Assembly: GCF_001638985.1 (NCBI RefSeq)
Contig: NW_017265138.1
Span: forward strand, 434,001 to 498,000
Source: Phycomyces blakesleeanus NRRL 1555(-)
Lineage: Eukaryota > Mucoromycota > Mucoromycetes > Mucorales > Phycomycetaceae
Direction: 5' to 3'
Length of the DNA stretch: 64,000 nucleotides
Shown: one piece after another, positions 13,022-22,088 of the stretch
How positions within the stretch are numbered: position 1 is the first letter of the stretch
Layout: each line of letters starts with the position of its first letter
The notes under the pieces: generated by a model
Seen by the model: only the letters and a program-made list of their open reading frames with translations
Database searches by the model: none
Told to the model about the DNA's origin: nothing
Position numbers and translations under genes: made by a program

Positions 13022-13095
13022 TGATTTCTGCCAGACTTGAACTGGCGACCGTCTGTGTGTTAGACAGACGTGATAACCAACTACACCAAGAAACC
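13022..13095 (-). tRNA. tRNA-Val (anticodon AAC)
   Basis: The reverse complement begins GGTTTCTTGGTGTAGTTGG and ends AGAAATC plus discriminator A, giving a 7-bp acceptor stem with one G-U pair (G2-U71). The anticodon arm is CTGT-CTAACAC-ACAG, with a loop C-T-A-A-C-A-C and anticodon AAC (valine). The T arm is GCCAG-TTCAAGT-CTGGC. No intron. A-box (TGGTGTAGTTGG) and B-box positions are normal for RNA polymerase III. The 5' end of the gene is the boundary with a LINE: the first 15 nt plus one upstream base are duplicated at 18727-18742. Confidence 0.93.
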
Positions 13096-13096
13096 A
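13081..13096. repeat. Left target-site duplication of the LINE (inside tRNA-Val)
   Basis: 16 bp CTACACCAAGAAACCA, identical to 18727-18742. It covers tRNA positions 1-15 and one base upstream. Confidence 0.9.
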
Positions 13097-13398
13097 TAGT
13101 TGTTTTTATATATCTACCAATTTTTATTTTTTTTAATTAACTTTTTTTCAAATTGTTGGAATCATCATTGCAATCATCTTCACATCTGCACTGAAATCAC
13201 TCAAGATTGTCAGCATCTCCAACTACATCTCGATTGCCTGTACCTCTGTTATCGTCTCCAGCTCTTTTCTTCTTCTCTGAAGGTGGTTCTGGTGTTTTAC
13301 CATCAACTTCGCACTTTTTTGTCCCAGTTTCAGACCTTTCTTTTTCTGCTTTGTCTGCTCCTGGTTCCCACGAAATTTTTTTTCAAGCTCCTCCAACA

Positions 13399-14742
13399 AT
13401 GATTGGTTCCCAAAAACAGGTGATTAATTCCACTGGCCGCCCTACTCCCACTGCTCTCATTTTGTCTGGCCTCAAGGCAGACTTTAAAAAATTGCACAAT
13501 GTTTTGTCCTGTTCACATTGCCAGACTACAGGCAAAATTGTTTCTAATGGGTCTACTTCTCGTACTGGTAGCCCACAGTTTAAATGCAAATGTGGTGCAA
13601 CATTTACTGCTTCATCCATGCAATCTTTGATCAATGCAGTCCAACACAAAATTCCTGAAGTTCGTTCTGCAAGTGAGCCTGTTGTGTCCCCTTCTGTTTC
13701 CATCTTGGGTCATAGTATTTCTATGGCAGATATCTATGAAATTGAATCTGACATTGCACCTGTTCTTCCAACTGTAATGCCCACTCTTCAGGATATTTGG
13801 GACCGTTTCCAGGCTTATGATGAACGTCTTTCTGCATTGAAGGCTGTTCAAAAAGAAAATATTGAGTTGTGTAAGGCTCTTGCTACTGCAAAAGCCACTA
13901 TTGCACGTTTGACAAAGGAGAGTGTTGATTTTTCTGTTGGTGCTGCAGCATCCAAATATGCTACTATTGCTGCCTCTGTTCCAGTTGTTTCTCAGGCTGA
14001 TTTTCCATCACTTCCTGCATTCCCAACCCATCATTCCACTGAATCCACCAAGACTTTCGTTTCTAAAACACCACGTAAAAGGGCTCCAACTGCTAGGGCC
14101 ATTGCTGCTGTTGTTCGTGGCATGACAATTAAAGAAAATGCTGATCAGGGGTTTCAAATTGTTTATGTACCTAATGCTATCCGTCTCCCCATTAGTACTC
14201 AACGTCAACGTCTTAGGAAATTAAAGATAGACAATGCACGTGTGCTGGATCTCCACTATCCTGATCGTAAGGTGATGGGAATGCTTGTACATAATGAGTA
14301 TGCTCCTGAGCTCAAGACTATCCTGGCAAGTTATGGTGTTACTACTTTGGATAACTTTGATCCTCTGGACCCTGTTCACCTCCGTGACCCAGCTCTGACC
14401 TCTCTTTCACTTGATGATAGGGCAACAAAAGCTATACATGTTCACAATGATCGTATGCTACGTGCCATTGAATTCATTAGGGCTCCTGTCAAGTTTGCTG
14501 TTGCACGTTCCTTTTGCTCTCAGGGATGGATTAGTGATGACCAACTAGCTGAGATTGTTCCCCACGACCCACCAAAAAAGACTTGGACATCTCTATACAT
14601 ACTGCCAGCATCACCATCCCTTCATTCTCTGATCTATGAATCCAGTAACAATTACATTATGGAATGCAAATGGTCTTGCAAAACAGACCATACCTACGAT
14701 CCTTTCATATGCTCCACTTACTTCCCTTCTTTTTATCACTGA
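13399..14742 (+). CDS. LINE ORF1, gag-like protein with zinc-ribbon-like motif
   Basis: 447 residues from the first ATG; the frame is open from about 13207, so a non-AUG start is possible. Residues about 35-75 contain CSHC, then about 20 residues, then CKCG, a C-x2-C/C-x-C arrangement like a zinc ribbon. Residues about 135-175 are Leu/Lys/Glu-rich and predicted coiled coil ('AYDERLSALKAVQKENIELCKAL'-like). A Lys/Arg-rich segment (KTPRKRAPTARAIAAVVRGM) follows and could bind nucleic acid. No CCHC knuckles or canonical L1 ORF1 domain were recognised. The 3' end overlaps ORF2 by 107 nt in another frame. Role inferred: RNP formation with element RNA. Confidence 0.75.
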   Translation: MIGSQKQVINSTGRPTPTALILSGLKADFKKLHNVLSCSHCQTTGKIVSNGSTSRTGSPQFKCKCGATFTASSMQSLINAVQHKIPEVRSASEPVVSPSVSILGHSISMADIYEIESDIAPVLPTVMPTLQDIWDRFQAYDERLSALKAVQKENIELCKALATAKATIARLTKESVDFSVGAAASKYATIAASVPVVSQADFPSLPAFPTHHSTESTKTFVSKTPRKRAPTARAIAAVVRGMTIKENADQGFQIVYVPNAIRLPISTQRQRLRKLKIDNARVLDLHYPDRKVMGMLVHNEYAPELKTILASYGVTTLDNFDPLDPVHLRDPALTSLSLDDRATKAIHVHNDRMLRAIEFIRAPVKFAVARSFCSQGWISDDQLAEIVPHDPPKKTWTSLYILPASPSLHSLIYESSNNYIMECKWSCKTDHTYDPFICSTYFPSFYH

Positions 14743-17700
14743 AACGTGGCTTTTGTCCCCCCATTGTTATCCTACTTCTTGGCAGCAGTACCATACCTAT
14801 GGTCAGTCTGTCCCCAATGCTAGCCGTGGCTGCATGGGTATTTCTCTTCTTGTAAATCCTTCTTTCCCTTACCCCATTTCTATTGTTCCTTCTTCTTCTC
14901 CTTATGTTCTTTCTTGTATTGTATTTGATTTTCTTATTCATTGCATTTATCTTCCCCCTTCTCTTTCTAATGACGATGCAATTTCTATTCTTTATAACCT
15001 CCCCCTCTCTTCTTCTTCTATTCCTTCTTCTAACACTATTTTTTGTGGTGATTTTAATTCACGTATGGGATCCTTTCTTGGTGACCATGCTATCACTTCG
15101 CGAGGAACTTCTTTTCTTCAGTGGATCCAGGCAACTGGTCTCACTTGTTGGAATGAATTACTTGCATTTGGTATTCCTACCTTTCTTTCTGGTGGCTCTG
15201 GTACCTCACGTTCCAGTGTCATTGATTTATTTCTTTCTATGTCCCCCCTTCTCAATCCTTCTATGCAAATTCGTTCTGATCTTTCTTTAGGCTCTGATCA
15301 CAAAATGGTCAACCTCACTTTCACTCCCTATGTTTCACCTCCCCCTCCCCCTACTAATCATCCGCGCCTACTTTGGAATCTTTCCAAGCTTGCTCAGCCT
15401 GACACTCTCAAGATCTACATTGATACAGCTTCTGCGTCATTGGACAATCTGACAGAGCAGTTCAGTGCTTTCCTTTCTTCTTCTTCTCCTCCTCCTGTAG
15501 ATTCTCTGTGCTCTGCTTTTGCTCAAGCTATCTATGATGCTTTGGACACTGCTGTTGGTCGTCGTACACCACGTACCATGCAAAAGTACTGGTTCTGGTC
15601 AGTGGACCTTCAAGAAGCAATGGATCTGAGAGAATGCAGCTACCAACGCTGGCGTCATTCTAGTGGTTTGCAGAAGGCTATATGCTGGATGCGCCATCAG
15701 GATGCATGTCATGCTGTTAGGTTATCAGTCCAGCGTTGTCAACGTGAAACATGGAAAGAATTCTGCAACAAATTGGCAACACAAGACTTTGCAAAGACCA
15801 CAGCAACAATGAAACGTATTAAAAGCCATCGTCAAACCAGTCCTGTCTTTGTGGATCCGGGTGGACCTCAAGTAGCTGCTAACAAAATGGCTGATCATCT
15901 TCAACAGATTTTCTCAGGTCAATTTCTTCCTGTACACCGCCCTCCAGACCAGACAGTGATGATTTCATCACCAATTGCAATTGATGAATCGTGTCCTTTT
16001 ACTCATCTTTCTGTAGAGAGTGCAATTCTCAAGCTTCCTACACGCAAGGCTCCTGGTTGTTGTAAATGAGTATTGACTACTGCTGTAATTGAGAATAAGT
16101 CTGAAGGAAATAATATAAGGCCTCAGCTATTCCAGTCAAAGGTGTCTACCGATTACTTTATTATTTAACACACAGGTTTAGCATACATGATAGTGATTAT
16201 ATTTCATATGATGATATCACCATAATATGGGATACATCAGTGGATTATTATAAGCATAATTATAACTCATAAACACATTTACTTTCGATGTTAATACTTC
16301 ATTGGGACTACACACATTTATATAATTAATCATACATTAATTATCCCAAGATCACGTTGCTCTGATTAAGGCTCAGATAGGATCGATTACCTGACTCCAG
16401 TCATATAATTTTCCCAATCCAAAACAATATAAATAGCAGTAGTAGTTCAGTGTAGGAACCTGGTCAAACTTTGATACAAAATCTTTCTCAATAAACAAAA
16501 CCTACACAAGTTCTCACGAATCTTCGTTCCTAATTTCAAATCTTGAATTCTTCCTCTTAAAAACTTCTTCAACTTCAACCACCACAACACTGGTGTTGAC
16601 CATCTTCGTGCTGAAATGCTTCACCCAATTGTTAAGCAAGTCTCTCCTGTTCTTTGTCTTTTGTTCCAGCTTTGTTGGCAATGGGGTTCTGCACCTCTTG
16701 CATGGCGTACTGCACAAATTGTCCCCATCTTTAAAAAGGGTGATACTCATGACCCTGCTAACTATCGTCCCATTAGCTTAACGTCTATCCTGAGAAAAGC
16801 CATGGAATATTGTCTACAGTTTCCTCTTGAAGATGTGTCTCCAACAATTGATATTGCACAGGGTGGATTCCAACGTCAACGTAGCTCCCTTGATCAAGTT
16901 CTTTGTCTCCATGAGATGGTCCGTCGTCACACAGCTCTATTCAAAGCACCACCAGTCTTGGCTTTTCTTGATATCAAGTCTGCATATGACACTGTTGATC
17001 GTTCTGTAGTATGGACATCGTTACGTCCTCTTGCCTCTGATGCTATGTTAGCTTTGTTACAAAGTCTTTTTGACAATGTTCAAGTTGAGGTGTTGCTTTC
17101 TGGTGCAACATCCAGATCATTCCAACCATTGACTGGCGTTATGCAAGGATCTGTGCTTTCTCCCCACCTTTATTCTGTGTACATAAATTCTCTACCAGTT
17201 GCTCTTCGTGCTGCAGGGGAACTTTGTAACACAGTATTTAATCAGACTGCTGCCACAAGACTCAATGATCAATTAGTCAATTCACTACTTTTTGCTGACG
17301 ATGTTGCCATCATTGCTACACCAGAAGCTATGCCTGTCATTCTGAATTCTGCTGAACAACATTCTCAAGAGCTAGGATATCGTTGGAGTCCCACCAAGTG
17401 CATGATCCTTCACCATTCTTGTTCTCTTTCTCCTTTGTCATTCTCTCTCTACAATGTGCCTATTCCTCATGCTCATTCGTTTCCTTACCTTGGTGTTCCC
17501 TTCTCAGCAAAGGGGACTATTGATCCATCTCTTCTCATCTCTCGTAATTGTGTCTCTGCTATCAACAGCATGCGTGCTCTTCAATCACTTGGTGTCAATC
17601 ACACTGGGTTGTCACGTCTACTCTCAATTCGTTTGTATCGCCAGTTTATTCGTCCACAATTTGAGTATGGCCTGGCAATATCCTGCTTCAACATTAAACA

Positions 17701-18469
17701 AGTTGCTGTGCTTGAAAAGGCCCAGAACACATGCTTACGCATGATTTTTGGAGGTCACTCCACATCTTCTACATGTGTTTTCCGTCACCTTGGGAATCTT
17801 CCTAGCATGAGGGAGAGGATCTTGACTCTTGGTTTCAAGTTTGTATATCGTGCTTTCTGGTTGCCTGATGAGGCTCTGTTTACTCTTCTTCGACCTGTTC
17901 TTACAAACCCAGCACACCAATGGTTTAAGCTTTTAGCTAATCCCATTTGGTTGTCTCTCTCCAATCGTCAGAATGCTGATTCTAAAGCTTGCAAGCATGC
18001 CATTCATTCATTTTTGAACCAGGACCTCTCCTTGCAACGCTCTCAACAAATACTTCTCTCTGCTTGCCGTCCTTCTCTTGGTGTTGACCCTATTCTCTGG
18101 CTTCCCATGACTAACTATAAACGTAGTAGATTCATACGTTGGCGTATGGGGTGGCTTCCTGGACGTCCTCAACCTTGTTCCTGTGGATTGCATACCACCA
18201 GCCGTCATCATGTCATTGAGTGCACTGGAGCTGCAATTCGTCTCCATCTCTATTCTACAGTACAACCCAATCCTATTGATTATGTACTCAATATGCTGCC
18301 TCTGAAGAAACTTAAAAACAACAAGAACAATGCCTTCTGGATCTTTACTTGGCCAATTCTTTGTAGAATAATGTTGGACATAGAACAGATCTGTCTCCCT
18401 GGGGTTGATCTTGCTGATCATGCTGCAATAGACAGAGGACAACTCTTCTTGAACTGGCTACCCAAATGA
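14636..18469 (+). pseudogene. LINE ORF2 (AP endonuclease + reverse transcriptase), split by a solo LTR
   Basis: Coding portions are 14636-16057 and 16595-18469, equivalent to about 1098 residues. N-terminal endonuclease-exonuclease-phosphatase domain: 'WNANGL', 'ITETWL', 'YLPP', 'GDFNSR', 'SDHKMV'. Reverse transcriptase: 'FLDIKSAYDTVDR', 'GVMQGSVLSPHLY' and the catalytic 'LLFADDVAII'. The C-terminus has a Cys/His cluster (CSCG...HH...C) typical of LINE ORF2 tails; no RNase H domain was recognised. The break lies in the conserved 'RKAPG' block just ahead of the RT palm. The inserted LTR adds in-frame stops, so this copy can make at most a truncated endonuclease. Apart from the insertion no stop or frameshift was found. 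Confidence 0.92.
16058..16589 (+). mobile_element. Solo LTR inserted in LINE ORF2
   Basis: 532 bp beginning TGTTGT and ending ACAACA, flanked by a perfect 5-bp duplication CTGGT (16053-16057 and 16590-16594). A TATA box (TATAAATAG, 16428-16436) followed by AATAAA at 16490-16495 sets the transcriptional orientation as plus. No internal gag-pol remains. A near-identical copy in reverse orientation lies at 19024-19556. Confidence 0.93.
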
Positions 18470-18726
18470 GACTGGCCATCTCCTTTTATTTTTAGTTTAG
18501 ATCTGTATTAGTCTTAGTTTCCATTTATTGCATGAATTTCATGCATGCTTCATATTTTATCCTTATCTCCCTTTTTTTGTATCTCCTAGCTTAGTTTCCC
18601 TTTCTAGTTTTTCCCATTTTCCCCCTTGGGTTTTTTTCCTTTCTATTATTCTTTTTTGTACTCTTAAAGGCGGGCAATAGCTCTATAGTGCGTGTGCCCA
18701 CTAGCCTTTCAATAAAAATCTTTTAC

Positions 18727-18742
18727 CTACACCAAGAAACCA
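18727..18742. repeat. Right target-site duplication of the LINE (tRNA-Val 5' fragment)
   Basis: Second perfect copy of the 16-bp sequence at 13081-13096. As minus-strand RNA it would be one upstream base plus tRNA-Val positions 1-15. Confidence 0.9.
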
Positions 18743-19023
18743 CTTATATATTTAACTAAATAAAAAAACATATCAAACGCAATAAATAAACGATTTAAAA
18801 ATAGTTAAAGAAGTGTGGTGATCCAGACACTCAGATATTGGATTTATCACATATAAGAACATATTCATATTGGGATAGCATAGTAGCTATCATCTTGTCA
18901 GCATAAAATATATATAAACAATTAAGTAATCAGGCCAATAATTATCACAGTTAGTACTGTAGATAATATCTTAAAGATTGATAAGATAACTATATTATAC
19001 TGCCAAGTAAACTGTGTCAGAAC

Positions 19024-19556
19024 TGTTGTGGTGGTTGAAGTTGAAGAAGTTTTTAAGAGGAAGAATTGAAGATTTGAGATTAGGAACGAAGATTCGTGAG
19101 AACTTGTGTAGGTTTTGTTTATTGAGAAAAGATTTTGTATCAAAGTTTGACGAGGTTCCTACACTGAACTACTACTACTATTTATATTATTTTGGATCAG
19201 GAAAATTATATGACTGGGGTCAGGTAATTGATCCTATCTAAGCCTTAATCAGAGCAACGTGATCTTGGGATAATTAATATATGATTAATTATATAAATGT
19301 GTGTAGTCTCAATGAAGTATTAACATCGAAAGTAAATGTGTTTATGAGTTATAATTATGCTTATAATAATCCACTGATGTATTCCATATTATGGTGATAT
19401 CATCATATGAAATATAATCACTATCATGCATGCTAAACCTGTGTGTTAAATAATAAAGTAATCGATAGACACCTTTGACTAGAATAGCTGAGGTCTTATA
19501 TTATTTCCTTCAGACTTATTCTCAATTACAGCAGTAGTCAATACTTATTTACAACA
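19024..19556 (-). mobile_element. Solo LTR, inverted twin
   Basis: 533 bp, TGTTGT...ACAACA, the reverse complement of the LTR at 16058-16589 with only scattered differences. Flanked by the 5-bp duplication AGAAC (19019-19023 and 19557-19561), so it is an independent insertion. Confidence 0.92.
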
Positions 19557-20097
19557 AGAACAATATGAAGCTAATTTAGTAAGAAGTTCTAAAGCTTTAG
19601 TATAAAAGAGAAAAGAATAGCTAAGAGCTAAAGAAGTATGATTTATGACTTGATGTCATAATTGTAACACCAACATTAGTTAAGCAGTAAATACACTCTA
19701 ATAACCAAATATAGTAAAGGAAGAAAGTTTTAAGAAACCAAGACGTAATGACAAGAGCAAATTGTGCTTTCTTATAAAAAGAGACACTTTTTATTTATGA
19801 ATAAAGAACAACTTATATATAGTTTCAAAGTATTTCTATATGTCTCCATTTTTCAAATTTGTTATTTTCTATTATTTTGTACCTGAAATATTACAAAACT
19901 ACTAAAAATACTGATTTTAATTACATATTTAGACCTAAAATAAAAGTTAAGTTAAAGTAGATTACTGAAAATACTCTTAATTAAGATTTAAAATTAATGA
20001 TTAGAATTTTTTTTTTAAAAGAATAAAAAAATAAAATTAAAGTATTAAATAAGATAATATTTTTATTTAGCTAAAAGAAAAGTTAATAGACTATTAT

Positions 20098-20192
20098 ATA
20101 TGAGATATTTGAGATTATTTATGGATTAATATCTTAATATATAGAAAAAATAGATACTGTGAGAGTGTTGTTTCTTAAAGAGACAAAATAAT
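20098..20192 (+). repeat. Dispersed repeat, decayed copy
   Basis: Partner of 12456-12550. Here many G and C positions of the partner are A or T. Confidence 0.7.
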
Positions 20193-22088
20193 ATATATTT
20201 CTCTACTATTATCTTTTATGATTTACTTATTATAATTTGGTACTATCAATCAGAGTCTTAGCAGTTGTTTTGATATGTTTTTTTATCTAATTTCTATGTA
20301 TAAAAAATATGTCTTTTAGTATTGTTATTAGCTGTCAATAACTTAATATATATCTTTATTGAGTGCTTATATTTTTAATTTTAATATATAATTATATTGA
20401 ATACAATAATTATTATAATTCTGAATACTAACACTTAGGTTTTTATTTTATGCTTTATTACTTTATTCAAAATATTTATTAATTAAAATATTATCATTTT
20501 GTACTGATACTTTTATTATAGATATTTCAATACATCCTTCCATTTACATATATATCTTTCTATAAAGCAATAGAAATTAATTGTTTCTGTAAAGAAAATA
20601 TAATATAATATTAATAAAAGAAGTATAAACTAAAATAAAAACATAATTTAATATATGAAAGCAACCAAATAAAAAGATATAGTATAAACCAGATCATTAA
20701 GATGATTTAATCTATAATAAACAAAAGTATAACATTTATGTTATATTAATATTTAAATAGATATATTTAAAGAAATATTAGTGGCCAACATTAAATAATT
20801 AATTTTTTTAATCACTCAAAAATCAATATTCTTTCATAGTATTGTATTTTTAAAGCCTTATCTTTTGATGATATCAATAAGCTTTTCAAAAGCTATTGAA
20901 ACCTTTTATTTTCTGAGAATCATATAGAAATTATTCAATAGAATGTTTTTTTACTATTAGTTAACATTGGCCCGAGTTTATAATCTATTCAAGAGATGTA
21001 TATTTTAAATGCAAGTCTATATAAAAATCTACTTGAGTACACTCTAAAACAATAGATAAAGATATATTCTAAATGCTAATAAGTTATATTATTTTAATTT
21101 TATGTGAATGTAATAGTTGATTGTACTATATTATCTTGGATAAATTCCTTGATTTTTTCTTATAATTTAATATTGAGCCAATATTTTTTAAGCTATTATA
21201 AGAAGCTTTTGCAGGATAATAGATTATTTTGATTTTATAATAGTTTTTTATTTTAGAAGTATAAAGCCTTCATTTCTATCAAAATCTTTTTCATTTATTT
21301 GAAAAACATAGTATATATATTAAAAACGTGAGCCGAGTATAACACACGGCTACGTAGTATTTGACCTTATATACCGCCACCTACTGAATATGGTCTAATG
21401 TCTTATATAATTTTCTTTTACCTGCTTTTGGACTTTATATTCTTGTCCCAGCTTTGTCACCTCTTCAGGTACCTGCTGTGTGACGACCCGAATCAGACTA
21501 CCATACCTTCTCTTACCAAATATCCTATTTATAGCAGGTCTATACTTTGATATAAACAAGGTAGATACTCCATAATTTTTACAGACCATCTACAATCCTT
21601 TGTACCTCATATGCCGTCAATCCCCCTATTCTCTTCTCAAATACTGATTAATATATTGTTTTAAAATGCATAATGAATAACAATCTTGGATATTTTTTTT
21701 ATTCAAATCAATGCCGTTATTTCTGTGTAAAAATCACTGCAGTTTTTCTTTCCGTCATCTCATGCTATAGACTAATTCTTCCTATCCCTCATTTCTCCTC
21801 TCTTATGTTCTTACTGCTTATCTCTCTCTTTTTTTGTTAAAAAAGCATTTTCCTACTCTCCACATTAACGACTATATCTGTACATATTATTGTACTATTA
21901 CGCTTCCACAATTGTATGTTTTTACCAATATATCCCCAGGAATATACATCTTCGATATAGGAAGTAAGATTTGATTTGGGAAAACTAATAAAATTTTGTC
22001 TCATACAAAAAAAAAAACGCGGTCGCGTAGGAACAGGAATAGAAATAAAAATAAAAATGAATAAGAATAGTTGTCATGGTAACTTAGA

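Larger units (their letters stand above)
13097..18726 (+). mobile_element. Non-LTR retrotransposon (LINE) inserted at tRNA-Val
   Basis: Bounded by perfect 16-bp direct repeats. It holds a 5' leader, ORF1 (gag-like), an overlapping ORF2 (AP endonuclease plus reverse transcriptase plus CCHC-type motif) and a 3' UTR with AATAAA near 18711. There is no poly(A) tail before the 3' duplication. Total length is 5630 bp including a 532-bp solo LTR and its 5-bp duplication, so the native element is about 5.1 kb. Both ORFs lack other inactivating changes visible here, which suggests a young insertion. It lies antisense to the tRNA. Clade assignment is not possible without a phylogeny. Confidence 0.92.
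18743..22088. other. AT-rich repeat-laden spacer upstream of DNA2
   Basis: Apart from the solo LTR and a decayed dispersed repeat listed separately, no gene is supported. The 19.6-21.3 kb part is the most AT-extreme of the window. A less AT-rich patch at about 21330-21620 holds a minus-strand open stretch (21589-21395, 64 codons, 'YRPAINRIFGKRRYGSLIRV') of unknown origin. Confidence 0.55.

Noticed and set aside
16514..16750. Short frames across the solo LTR and the resumed LINE ORF2
   Set aside because: They cross the element junction, and no protein is expected from the LTR.
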